Assembly: GCA_903902325.1 (NCBI GenBank) | Contig: CAIUUO010000236.1 | Span: forward strand, 1 to 46,366 | Source: an uncultured Bacteroidia bacterium | GTDB taxonomy: Bacteria > Bacteroidota > Bacteroidia > Bacteroidales > Prolixibacteraceae | Length of the DNA: 46,366 nucleotides | Reading direction: 5' to 3' | Shown here: positions 1-7,903 of the stretch, in pieces | How positions within the stretch are numbered: the stretch's first letter is position 1 | Layout: every line of letters begins with the position of its first letter | Translations under genes and position numbers: made by a program | Notes under the pieces: generated by a model | The model's database searches: none | Told to the model about the DNA's origin: nothing | What the model saw: only the letters and a program-made list of their open reading frames with translations

Positions 1-212
1 TGAATAGGTCCATGAGATCTTATGGATGGATTCTCAAAAAATAAAAACTATCACATTGTCTTCACGGGAGACACATCATTGGTGATAATGAAGCTGAAAA
101 ATTGTGGAGCCGCTCCTATGAAAAAGGATAGGAGTCGAAAGTATAAAAACAATGATAGATACAATTGAACCAAAATAGAGGTATAATTGTAATTAGTTTA
201 AAAAAGAGTGTT
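1..212. other. Left edge and leader of the pyrophosphatase gene
   Basis: No gene is recognised in the first 212 bases. A small hairpin is visible: CTCCTAT at 113-119 pairs with ATAGGAG at 128-134 across an 8-nt loop, and it is followed by an A-rich stretch rather than a T-run. It could belong to the end of an upstream transcript or to the leader of the pyrophosphatase gene. An imperfect -7 element (TATAATTG, 182-189) lies just before the start codon but has no good partner at -33. Confidence 0.35.
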
Positions 213-887
213 ATGGCAGACAAATTTTCTGACCCAATAGGACGATTGATGGGGTTGCGGTACAAATCGCATCCCTGGCACGGCATTTATATCGGTGACC
301 ATGCCCCTGAGAAGGTTACCGCTTTTATCGAAGTGGTACCCACCGATACCGTAAAGTATGAAGTAGACAAGGACTCTGGTTACCTCAAGATCGACAGGCC
401 CCAGCAGTTTTCGAATGTTTGTCCTGCCTTGTACGGCTTTATCCCGCAAACCTATTGTGGTAAACTGGTCGGAGATTTGTGTTCCCAAAAGACAGGTAAA
501 AAGGGGATCAAAGGGGATGGTGACCCAATTGACATCGTCGTACTGACTGAAAAAGCGATCCACCACGGCGACATTCTTGTTACAGCCAAACCGATTGGGG
601 GATTGCGGATGATCGACGGAACAGAAGCAGATGATAAAATTATTGCGGTCCTGAACAACGACTTTGTTTACGGCCACTTTACTTCTTTGGAAGATGTTCC
701 TAAACACATCATTACCCGTTTACGCCACTATTTTTTGACCTACAAGGACATACCTGGAGAAGAGGGGAATACGATCATTGAAGCCGTTTATGACAGGGAA
801 GAAGCACTGGAGGTTATCCGCACATCGATCAAGGATTACAGTAACCGCTTCGACAACCTTGGGAAGATGCTTGTGTTGGATGATTGA
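213..887 (+). CDS. ppa: Inorganic pyrophosphatase (family I, soluble)
   Basis: Cytoplasmic Mg-dependent enzyme that hydrolyses pyrophosphate to two phosphates and so pulls biosynthetic reactions forward. The family I signature DGDPIDIVVL is present, with the three conserved aspartates. Upstream, the segment KYEVDKDSGYLKIDRP matches the conserved first strand block. An in-frame TTG at 165 would add 16 residues, but the ATG at 213 (MADKFSDPIG) is preferred because the product then begins like the family. At 224 aa it is longer than the 175-aa E. coli enzyme. The gene stands alone and is convergent with the next gene. Assignment is secure; only the start is uncertain. Confidence 0.93.
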   Translation: MADKFSDPIGRLMGLRYKSHPWHGIYIGDHAPEKVTAFIEVVPTDTVKYEVDKDSGYLKIDRPQQFSNVCPALYGFIPQTYCGKLVGDLCSQKTGKKGIKGDGDPIDIVVLTEKAIHHGDILVTAKPIGGLRMIDGTEADDKIIAVLNNDFVYGHFTSLEDVPKHIITRLRHYFLTYKDIPGEEGNTIIEAVYDREEALEVIRTSIKDYSNRFDNLGKMLVLDD

Positions 888-925
888 TATTGTTTTAATT
901 CCACTTTCAGACTTTTGCTTATTTG

Positions 926-969
926 CGCACTTTGCGAGAAAAAATTTCACGCGATGAGCGCAAAGAGAG
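926..969. repeat. Imperfect inverted repeat between convergent genes
   Basis: CTTTGCG (930-936) is repeated in inverted form as CGCAAAG (959-965), with a 22-nt loop containing an A/T-rich run. It lies in the gap between the convergent pyrophosphatase and serine hydrolase genes, so it could work as a weak bidirectional terminator. Its wording resembles the CTTTGTG palindromes at 7773 and 44278. Confidence 0.4.
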
Positions 970-992
970 AAACCGGAAAGACCGATAAGAAT

Positions 993-2111
993 TTAAAACC
1001 GGGACAGGAGTTGCTCAATAAACTGGTGTGTATCAAAAGAAGGCTTCACCTGATTGATGTTTCCGCAAAAAGTTATTTTTTTTGCAGGGCAATAAGCTAC
1101 GAGTGCGCCCCAGAATCCTGCATGGCCATAGTAAGTATCACCATTGAAGATGTATTGGGATATCCCTGATCCATAACCCAAAATTTTTCCGGATTTACTT
1201 GTATGCATTTTTACGGCAATCATTTGATTCAATGTCTCCTTGTTTCTGAAAAGTTTGCCTTCAAATAATCCTTGAATAAATTTAGAAAGATCTTCTGTTG
1301 TTGAGACCAGGCCTCCGCCCGCCCAATCGTAGGAAGTATTCAGTTTATCTGTTACATCAATTTTACCAAGAAAGCTGTGGGCAAAATTGGTTTCGGCTGG
1401 AGTAGGTTCGTAATATTCAAAGAAGGTATTCTTCATGTTCAAGGGTTCCAGAATTCTTTTTCGGAATTGTTGGTCAAGCGTTTGACCTGTTGTTTTTTCG
1501 ATCACCATCCCCAGCAAAAAGAAGTTGACATCTGAATAGTAATAGCCGGCATCAGGGGCAAAATGAGCTTTTTTGTTGAGATGATATTTGTAATACTGGT
1601 CAATCAGCTTCTCAGGACTCCAGGAGGTTTGCTTGTGTGTCAATTCCTTGGCATAAAATCGGAACTGAGCATCCGTAAAAAGATCAGCCAGACCGCTGCG
1701 GTGTTCAAGAAGTTGCCTGATTGTCAGTTTGTTTCCGTAAGATTTTCCTTTGTAGAAGTGGAGTTCTTCCACCCTTGCAGGATGGTTTTGATCCAGAAAT
1801 TGCCCTATTTTATCATTTGTGTTCAGGAGACCTTCCTCCTGCAGCTGAAGTATCACCACAGCTGTAAACATCTTAGTGATGCTTGCTATTTTGAATTGAT
1901 TTCCGGTTTGTGAAGGTAATTTGGCGCCATCAGAAAAACCAACGGCTTCACGAATGATTTTTTCCGGACCGGAGATATATACCTGGATGCTGTGAACAGG
2001 ATTTTTCCCCACCGGTTTCAACCGGTCTTCCATCAGTTGCCTCACAGGATCAGCAGATTTTGCCGAAAATGAAAAAAATGCGAGGCACAAGATAATGGAC
2101 AGTTTGTTCAT
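993..2111 (-). CDS. Secreted serine hydrolase, beta-lactamase/DD-peptidase fold
   Basis: Member of the serine beta-lactamase-like family (class C / esterase / D-aminopeptidase group). An N-terminal signal peptide (MNKLSIILCLAFFSFSAKSA) suggests export to the periplasm. The nucleophile motif SxxK is SITK at residues 77-80. The second motif is YSD (192-194) in place of the usual YxN. The third motif is HAG (330-332), the HxG form common in esterase-like members. At 372 aa it covers one catalytic domain with no C-terminal lipocalin extension. The family includes esterases, peptidases and beta-lactamases, so the substrate cannot be told; antibiotic resistance should not be assumed. It is transcribed alone. 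Confidence 0.85.
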   Translation of the reverse strand: MNKLSIILCLAFFSFSAKSADPVRQLMEDRLKPVGKNPVHSIQVYISGPEKIIREAVGFSDGAKLPSQTGNQFKIASITKMFTAVVILQLQEEGLLNTNDKIGQFLDQNHPARVEELHFYKGKSYGNKLTIRQLLEHRSGLADLFTDAQFRFYAKELTHKQTSWSPEKLIDQYYKYHLNKKAHFAPDAGYYYSDVNFFLLGMVIEKTTGQTLDQQFRKRILEPLNMKNTFFEYYEPTPAETNFAHSFLGKIDVTDKLNTSYDWAGGGLVSTTEDLSKFIQGLFEGKLFRNKETLNQMIAVKMHTSKSGKILGYGSGISQYIFNGDTYYGHAGFWGALVAYCPAKKITFCGNINQVKPSFDTHQFIEQLLSRF

Positions 2112-2450
2112 ACTTTTTTGATTATTCGTTCCCTTCCGTCCAACCAGAATTATTTCTTCTTTCTGAATTTGTTCGTGGACGGTTTCGTGATCTGTTTATC
2201 TTTTCTACCAATATGTCGCCGCTATGCGGCTGGATTTGTGATATGCCAGCAGGCTTGAAAATTGGATTCAAAAAGACCTAGCTTTTTTTTTCTATTTGAT
2301 CAGTGTGTCAATTTTACCCGGGTTAACAACATCCCTCCCTTTGGCTTTTCTGTCTCATACTGTCATTTTCAAATTTTTCTAATTCTCAAATTCTACATCG
2401 TCGAATTGTCGAATTATCGAATCGTCGAATCGTCGAATTAACAAATTCAC
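2112..2450. other. Intergenic region with TCGAAT tandem phrases
   Basis: About 340 bases without a gene. The right part (2399-2440) is a run of degenerate 8-nt units of the form TCGAATYG, rich in the self-complementary TCGA. Next to it (2330-2375) is pyrimidine-rich text resembling the CCGTCTT/CTGTC runs seen at 3046 and 29516. A run of T at 2282-2290 follows a short AAAAAG/CTTTTT inverted repeat. No RNA gene or promoter is recognised. Confidence 0.5.
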
Positions 2451-2945
2451 TCACTTCCGCCGAAGATCCAGATAGGAATATTGAAATCCGTTTTTTTCAT
2501 CAAAAAGATCTTCCCGCTCCATTTCCTGCCATTCTGAAAAGTCGATGGTGGGGAAAAAGGTGTCGGCTTCCAAATCCTTGTGGACCAGGGTCAGGTACAG
2601 TTTTCCTGCCAGGGGATAGAACTGCCTGTAAATCATTCCGCCACCGATGATGAATGCCTCCGGCTCGTTACGGACCAGATCAATGGCCTCATCAATCGAA
2701 TATACGGTTTCACATCCCTGAAATGTCTCCCCCGGAATATCCGTGATCACGATGTTGCGCCTATTGGGCAGGGGTGCCTTGGGCAGGGAGAAAAAGGTGC
2801 GCTTGCCCATGATCAGGGCTTTCCCGGTAGTTATTCTTTTGAAGCGTTTCAGGTCGTCGGGCAGATGGAAAAGAAGGTCGTTGTTCAGTCCAATGGCAAA
2901 ATTCTGCGCAACGGCAACGATGATGGAGATATTAGGATGAAACAT
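2451..2945 (-). CDS. folA: Dihydrofolate reductase
   Basis: Reduces dihydrofolate to tetrahydrofolate with NADPH, restoring the cofactor oxidised by thymidylate synthase, which lies just upstream on the same strand. Length (164 aa) is normal. The catalytic acid corresponds to D31 in LPDDLKRFKR (E. coli D27). The NADPH-binding blocks IMGKRTFFSL and IIGGGMIYRQFYP are clear. The ATG at 2945 sits about 20 bases from a -7-like element (TATATTTG, minus strand 2972-2965). folA and thyA are 158 bp apart, so folA may have its own promoter rather than depend wholly on thyA. Confidence 0.96.
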   Translation of the reverse strand: MFHPNISIIVAVAQNFAIGLNNDLLFHLPDDLKRFKRITTGKALIMGKRTFFSLPKAPLPNRRNIVITDIPGETFQGCETVYSIDEAIDLVRNEPEAFIIGGGMIYRQFYPLAGKLYLTLVHKDLEADTFFPTIDFSEWQEMEREDLFDEKNGFQYSYLDLRRK

Positions 2946-2964
2946 CGATGAGAATTTAAAAGCT

Positions 2965-2994
2965 CAAATATAACGAAAGATATATCGACGCAAG
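2965..2994 (-). promoter_or_regulatory. Candidate promoter of folA
   Basis: On the minus strand TATATTTG (2972-2965) matches the Bacteroidota -7 consensus TAnnTTTG. A partial -33 element (CTTG, 2994-2991) lies 18 nt upstream. It would start transcription around 2958, just ahead of the folA ATG. Confidence 0.5.
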
Positions 2995-3045
2995 AATACC
3001 TACCCACCACGAATTTCACAAATTACACGAATTTTCAAAAAAGAT

Positions 3046-3103
3046 TTCTCCAGATCTCCAAGTCCCTTAGTCCCTCCGTCTTACTGTCTTTCCGTCATTC
3101 CTC
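3046..3103. repeat. Pyrimidine-rich degenerate repeat (CCGTCTT/TCCCTTAGTC phrases)
   Basis: Short phrases such as AGTCCCT, CCGTCTT and TTTCCGTCA follow one another between thyA and folA. Read on the minus strand they are GACGGAAAGAC-like and match the purine-rich runs at 24660-24960 and 31130-31205. Confidence 0.45.
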
Positions 3104-3898
3104 CTATACCGAAACATCCCCCTTGATATGCGGATGGGCCTGGTAGTTGACCAATTCGAAATCCTCATACTTGAAGTCGAAAATGCTTTTCACTTCGGGA
3201 TTTATCTTCATTTGGGGAAGAGGGTAGGGTTCGCGTGAAAGTTGAAGCCGAACCTGTTCGAGATGGTTGTTGTATATATGAGCATCCCCGAAAGTATGGA
3301 CAAAGTCACCGGGCTCCAGTCCGGTGACCTGTGCGATTATCAACGTTAGCAGGGCATAGGAGGCAATATTGAACGGTACGCCCAGGAATACGTCGGCACT
3401 TCGCTGGTACAATTGACAAGATAGTTTTCCATCGTTGACGTAGAACTGGAACAGCAGATGGCAGGGCGGAAGCGCCATTTTATCGAGATCACCCACATTC
3501 CAGGCATTCACGATCAGGCGCCTTGAAGTGGGATTGGTCCTGATCTGGTCGATCAGCCGGGAAATCTGGTCAATCTCCCTCCCGTCGGGTGCTGACCACG
3601 AACGCCACTGATGACCGTAAACAGGTCCCAGTTCCCCGTTTTCTCCTGCCCAGGCATCCCATATCTTAACTCCGTTTTCCTGAAGGTATTTCACGTTGGT
3701 GTCCCCTTTCAGGAACCAAAGAAGTTCGTGGATGATCGATTTCAGGTGAAGCTTTTTGGTTGTCACTACAGGGAAACCTTCAGCAAGATTGAAGCGCATC
3801 TGGTATCCAAACTGACTGATGGTGCCTGTTCCGGTGCGGTCTTCGCGGGCATAACCTTTTTCGATCAGGTGGGTCAGCAGGTCCAGGTATTGTTTCAT
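3104..3898 (-). CDS. thyA: Thymidylate synthase
   Basis: Methylates dUMP to dTMP with methylene-tetrahydrofolate, yielding dihydrofolate for FolA. The 264-aa length equals that of the E. coli enzyme, and the catalytic cysteine is C146 in [10 protein letters not shown]. The phosphate-binding RRLIVNAWN block and the C-terminal [10 protein letters not shown] end are intact, so the protein is complete. It follows the DUF151 gene by 9 bp and precedes folA, so the three may share a transcript. Confidence 0.97.
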   Translation of the reverse strand: MKQYLDLLTHLIEKGYAREDRTGTGTISQFGYQMRFNLAEGFPVVTTKKLHLKSIIHELLWFLKGDTNVKYLQENGVKIWDAWAGENGELGPVYGHQWRSWSAPDGREIDQISRLIDQIRTNPTSRRLIVNAWNVGDLDKMALPPCHLLFQFYVNDGKLSCQLYQRSADVFLGVPFNIASYALLTLIIAQVTGLEPGDFVHTFGDAHIYNNHLEQVRLQLSREPYPLPQMKINPEVKSIFDFKYEDFELVNYQAHPHIKGDVSV

Positions 3899-3907
3899 TT
3901 CAACTAT

Positions 3908-4495
3908 TTATTCTGGTAATACTTCACCTCTTTTGCTGATCTCGTCCCTGATAACGGAGGCTTTTTCGTATTCTTCGTCATGAATGGCTTTGTCAAGCAT
4001 CTCATTCAGTTCGTCCATTGTAAATTCATCGTAAATGGTATGATCATCTTCCTCTTCAGAAGTCAATTCATCTTCGGGTTCTTCAAAGTCAATGATAATG
4101 CCAGTCTGTCCCATGACCTCTTCGGTCGTATAAATTGGACAGTTGCAACGAAGCGCCAGAGCAATAGCGTCGGAAGTCCGGGAGTCGATGCTGAAATTGC
4201 CTTTTTCGCCAGTAATTTTCATTTCAGCATAGAAAATTCCCTCTTCGAAAGAATGAATGAAGACCTCTGTAATTTGAATGTCAAAAGTTGAAAGAACGGT
4301 AGTAAACAGATCGTGAGTCAGAGGTCTTGGCGGCTTAAGTCCCTCGAGATTTATTGCAATGGCCTGCGCTTCAACGGCTCCGATGATGATGGGAATTCGC
4401 CTGTTCCCATCGGTTTCAGCCAGAACCAACGCATACGCGCCAGATTGATCCTGGCTGTATGAGAGCCCGAGAATTTTCAGTCTGATTTTCTTCAT
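3908..4495 (-). CDS. DUF151 bifunctional nuclease family protein with UVR motif
   Basis: N-terminal residues 1-130 form a DUF151 (BFN) domain, recognisable from the start MKKIRLKILGLSYSQDQSGA, the block RRIPIIIGAVEAQAIA and the segment SIDSRTSDAIALALR. An acidic linker (EEPEDELTSEEEDD) follows, then a C-terminal UvrB/UvrC-type motif from about residue 158 (MDELNEMLDKAIHDEEYEKA). The family is linked to nuclease activity in plant and bacterial homologues, but the true substrate is not established. The gene lies 9 bp upstream of thyA, hinting at shared expression. Confidence 0.85.
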   Translation of the reverse strand: MKKIRLKILGLSYSQDQSGAYALVLAETDGNRRIPIIIGAVEAQAIAINLEGLKPPRPLTHDLFTTVLSTFDIQITEVFIHSFEEGIFYAEMKITGEKGNFSIDSRTSDAIALALRCNCPIYTTEEVMGQTGIIIDFEEPEDELTSEEEDDHTIYDEFTMDELNEMLDKAIHDEEYEKASVIRDEISKRGEVLPE

Positions 4496-4543
4496 AGTAA
4501 AACACGCCGGTTACAGGAGTCAAAGTTTATCAAAATATACCTG

Positions 4544-4551
4544 CAAAGATA
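4544..4551 (-). promoter_or_regulatory. Candidate -7 element for the DUF151-thyA unit
   Basis: TATCTTTG on the minus strand (4551-4544) matches TAnnTTTG and lies about 49 bases upstream of the DUF151 start codon. No clear -33 element is seen at the expected distance. Confidence 0.4.
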
Positions 4552-4562
4552 GATTTTTTGAA

Positions 4563-6677
4563 CTATTGTAGTCCTCGTTTTTTCAACAAAGGAGTGATAT
4601 CAGGATCTTTGCCCCTAAACTTGGTATAAATGGCCATTCCCTCATCCGTGCCGCAGTTGGTAAGCAGGTCGCGGAATTTGGCGGCAAGTGCAGGATTAAA
4701 AATATCCCCTGATGACTTGAAGGCATCAAAGGCATCAGCATCAAGAACTGCAGCCCAGAGGTATACATAGTAGCCAGCCGTGTAACCACCACTGAAAGAG
4801 TGCTGAAAATAGGTACTCCTGTATCTCGGAAGAATTTCATCGATCAATCCGATCTTATCCATCGATTTTTTCTCGAAAGCCCTTACATCACCAATGGCAG
4901 GATTTGCGGCAGTGTTGTAATCCATGTCAAGGATAGAGGCTGCCAATAATTCTGTGGTCACAAATCCCTGGTTGAACAAACTGCTTTTCTCCAGTTTTTC
5001 GATGAGTGCATCAGGAATTACCTTTCCGGTCTTGTAATGTTTGGCATAGGCCTTTAAAACCTGAGGTTCGGAAGCCCAGTTCTCATCAACCTGTGAAGGC
5101 AATTCAACGAAATCGCGCGGAACATCCCTGGAAGTGCGGTCATAAGGACCATCTGCAAAAACGCTGTGCAGGGCATGACCGAATTCATGGAAGGCAGTTG
5201 TTACTTCTTCAAAGGTAAGCAGAGCTGGCGCATTCCCGGTAGGACGCGTGAAGTTCATTACCATGGAGATAATGGGATCGACCTTCTTGCCATTGCGGTA
5301 CTGGCGGCTTCCGTAACCTGTGCACCATGCTCCGACTCTTTTGCCGTCTCTTGGATGAAAATCCATGTAAAGGACGGCAAGGTGTGACTTATCCTTGTCT
5401 TTTACTTCATAGGCAACAACTTCTGGATGGTAAACAGGAAGATCACTCCTTTTCTCAAAGGTAATGCCATAGAGTTTATTGGCAACATAAAACAGACCTT
5501 GCTGAACATTATCCAGCGAAAAATAGGGTTTAATCTCAGACTCATCCAGGTTATACCTGGCCTTTCTGATTTTTTCGGAATAATACCACCAATCCCATGA
5601 TTGCAATTTAAATTTTCCACCCTCCTTGTCGATAATGGCCTGTAGGTCAGCCTTCTCTTTCTTGGCCCTTGCAAGAGCAGGAACCCATAATTTATTCAGG
5701 AACTGGTAGACAATTTCGGGTGTCTTGGCCATGTTCTCTGCTATGACATAGGAGGCAAAATTTGGAAAGCCCAATAATTTGGCCTTTTCATCTCTCAGCA
5801 AAACCATTTTTTTGATTAGCTCCTTGTTGTCAAACTGATTGTCATAGTCGCAGCGCAGGAAGTAGCCACGGTAGAGTCTTTCGCGTAATTCGCGGTTATT
5901 TGCGTAGGTCAGAAACGGTAGCATGCTGGGCTTCTGAAGTGTAAAAACCCACTTTCCTGGAAGACTGTCTTTTTTTGCTTCGATATCGGCTGCCTCAATG
6001 ATATCAACCGGAAGTCCGGCAAGGTCGGCCTTTTTATCAACCACCAGTTTAAAATTCTTATTTGTTTCTGCCAGGAGGTTTTCACCATATTGAAGAACAG
6101 TTTTTGATAATTCCTGATTAATCTGGCGAAGTCTGTTCTGATTCTCGGGTGATAAATTGGCTCCGCTTCGCTCAAAATCCTTGTAATATTTTTCTGTGAC
6201 ACGAATTTGCTGGGCGTTTAATCCCATTTGATTCCTTTTGTCGTAAACTGCCTTAATTCTTTGGAAAAGTTTTGGATTGAGCGAAATATTATCGTGGTGC
6301 CTCGTTAATTTTGGTGTAATCTCGCGTGCCATTTTCTGCATGGCAGGATTGGTGTTGGCTCCGTTAAGATTTGAAAATATGCGTGAGGCTACGGAGAGTT
6401 GATCTCCTGCAGTATCGAAAGCCAGAATGGTATTGTTAAAGTCTGGTGTTGCAGGGTTATTGACAATTGCGTCAATTTCGGCTATATTGGCTTTGATGCC
6501 TGCATCAATCGCCGGAACATAATGTTCAAGTTTGATTTCACCGAAAGGAGGTACCTGGAATGGAGTCGTAAAAGGTTTCAACAGGGGATTTTCATCGGTT
6601 GCCTGTTTATTGGCCACAGGCCCGAAAGAGCCTAAAATCAAGGGCATAGCAAGCAGAAGGAGCATAATTTTTTTCAT
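4563..6677 (-). CDS. M3 family zinc oligopeptidase (peptidyl-dipeptidase Dcp type), exported
   Basis: Zinc metallopeptidase of the thimet oligopeptidase/Dcp family that degrades short peptides. The zinc motif HEFGH is at residues 497-501, followed by the family's downstream glutamate region (FVELPSQVDENW). The ATG at 6677 is chosen, not the upstream one at 6713, because it opens directly into a signal peptide (MKKIMLLLLAMPLILGSF). That gives 704 aa, a normal length, and suggests a periplasmic enzyme. The C-terminal half with YDRTSRDVPRDF and SGGYTAGYYVYLWAAVL matches Dcp-like proteins. It is monocistronic. Confidence 0.93.
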   Translation of the reverse strand: MKKIMLLLLAMPLILGSFGPVANKQATDENPLLKPFTTPFQVPPFGEIKLEHYVPAIDAGIKANIAEIDAIVNNPATPDFNNTILAFDTAGDQLSVASRIFSNLNGANTNPAMQKMAREITPKLTRHHDNISLNPKLFQRIKAVYDKRNQMGLNAQQIRVTEKYYKDFERSGANLSPENQNRLRQINQELSKTVLQYGENLLAETNKNFKLVVDKKADLAGLPVDIIEAADIEAKKDSLPGKWVFTLQKPSMLPFLTYANNRELRERLYRGYFLRCDYDNQFDNKELIKKMVLLRDEKAKLLGFPNFASYVIAENMAKTPEIVYQFLNKLWVPALARAKKEKADLQAIIDKEGGKFKLQSWDWWYYSEKIRKARYNLDESEIKPYFSLDNVQQGLFYVANKLYGITFEKRSDLPVYHPEVVAYEVKDKDKSHLAVLYMDFHPRDGKRVGAWCTGYGSRQYRNGKKVDPIISMVMNFTRPTGNAPALLTFEEVTTAFHEFGHALHSVFADGPYDRTSRDVPRDFVELPSQVDENWASEPQVLKAYAKHYKTGKVIPDALIEKLEKSSLFNQGFVTTELLAASILDMDYNTAANPAIGDVRAFEKKSMDKIGLIDEILPRYRSTYFQHSFSGGYTAGYYVYLWAAVLDADAFDAFKSSGDIFNPALAAKFRDLLTNCGTDEGMAIYTKFRGKDPDITPLLKKRGLQ

Positions 6678-6736
6678 CTGTTTTGATTTGTTGTTCAGTG
6701 TGAAAAGGTACAATAATTTTTTGGGAGGAGAAAAAA

Positions 6737-6877
6737 AATTTTCGATTTTCGATTTTCGATTTTCGAATTACGCTACCTCGTTTTTTTATGAATTCAAAAT
6801 GTCATTGGCAAGAATATTAAGTCAATTGAACCTCATTGGTGAGTTCCGCAATCCAAAATCCAAAATCGAAAATTCCT
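6737..6877. repeat. TTTTCGA tandem repeat with distant inverted partner
   Basis: Four direct copies of TTTTCGA run through 6739-6767. At 6850-6876 the text ATCCAAAATCCAAAATCG is nearly the reverse complement of the same run, so the two arms could pair over roughly 25 bp across an 80-nt loop. The element fills the gap between the M3 peptidase start and the end of the WalJ-like gene, both on the minus strand. Confidence 0.5.
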
Positions 6878-6886
6878 TGCTCCTTT

Positions 6887-7651
6887 CTAGTATCTGATCC
6901 GGTAGATTTCGCTTGCGGCAAAGCGGTCGGTAAGTTTGATGTGGAAGCGATTTTCGAGTGACCTGAATTCATTTCCGGCAAGTTCAGGTGTGTTGTTTTC
7001 AGCGGAAAGGTGACTCAGGAAAACGCATTGCAATTCGGGGTGGGCGTGTTCCTTTAAAAGCTCAAATGCCTGTTTGTTTGACATATGTCCAACTTCGGAA
7101 TCGATTCTTACTTTGAGATAATAAGGATAGGGCCCATCTTTCAAAAGTTGCTGATCATAATTTGTTTCGAGGAAAAGTGCATGACATTGATTCAAATGTT
7201 TTCTGACATTGTCACAAGGTGATCCAATATCCGTAAAAACACCCACGCTGTATCCGTTGTATTCAACCCTGAAGGAGGTAGGCTCCGCAGCATCATGGTT
7301 TTTGAGTACAGGGAAAATTGTAAACTGCCTGATTTCAACGGGAATATTATTTGTAACAGGAATGTAGGAGACAGGCTTCCAGGTACGAAATGCAGAAGCA
7401 TAAGTGCCCGAAGACATGTACACTGGGATATCCAGTTTCTTTCCCATGACCCTTGCTCCCCGTATGTGGTCTCCGTGTTCGTGGGTGATGAATAGTGCCC
7501 TGATTTTTTTTGGATCAATCGCCCTTGTCTCCATCCTGTTGAGGATTTGCTTGAAGGAGAGTCCGGCATCGATCAGGACGGCATCATCGGTAGTTCCTAT
7601 GTAGTAGCAGTTTCCGTTGCTGCCTGAAGCCAGTGCACAAATTTCGATCAT
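6887..7651 (-). CDS. Metallo-beta-lactamase-fold hydrolase, WalJ/YycJ-like
   Basis: Cytoplasmic MBL-fold protein with the metal-binding signature HEHGDH at residues 57-62 and the start MIEICALASGSNGNCYYIG typical of the YycJ/WalJ subfamily. At 254 aa it covers the single fold. A DNA-related (5'-3' exonuclease) role has been proposed for relatives; nothing in the sequence settles this. No signal peptide is present. The gene follows clpB on the same strand, separated by a perfect palindrome (7773-7818), so it is probably transcribed separately. Confidence 0.85.
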   Translation of the reverse strand: MIEICALASGSNGNCYYIGTTDDAVLIDAGLSFKQILNRMETRAIDPKKIRALFITHEHGDHIRGARVMGKKLDIPVYMSSGTYASAFRTWKPVSYIPVTNNIPVEIRQFTIFPVLKNHDAAEPTSFRVEYNGYSVGVFTDIGSPCDNVRKHLNQCHALFLETNYDQQLLKDGPYPYYLKVRIDSEVGHMSNKQAFELLKEHAHPELQCVFLSHLSAENNTPELAGNEFRSLENRFHIKLTDRFAASEIYRIRY

Positions 7652-7772
7652 TTTTTCATCTTAAATGGCCGAAATTAGCAATTTTCCATGAACTGATCCT
7701 GAAAATTGAAATGAGTAAATTTTCGGGGTGTAATTCTTGATTGTGGAGGCCTTAGTGTTACTCCCTTCTTTA

Positions 7773-7818
7773 CTTTGAGACCTTTGTGGTTAAATTTTTC
7801 ACCACAAAGGTCTCAAAG
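7773..7818. terminator. Perfect 18-bp palindromic hairpin (CTTTGTGGT family)
   Basis: CTTTGAGACCTTTGTGGT (7773-7790) is exactly repeated in inverted form at 7801-7818, with a 10-nt T-rich loop. It sits downstream of clpB and upstream of the WalJ-like gene (both minus strand), so it could end clpB transcription. There is no long T-run directly after the stem, so a dispersed repeat is equally likely. A sister copy lies at 44278-44327. Confidence 0.6.
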
Positions 7819-7903
7819 AGAGACACAAAGGACTCAAAGGTTTATAAATCAAGAATCGATCTCATTTTCTCACCCTCATTTTTCAAAAAGAATTGCATGG
7901 CGT

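Noticed and set aside
993-2111. Beta-lactamase resistance gene
   Set aside because: The YSD and HAG motifs fit the wide esterase/peptidase-like group, so antibiotic hydrolysis cannot be inferred.
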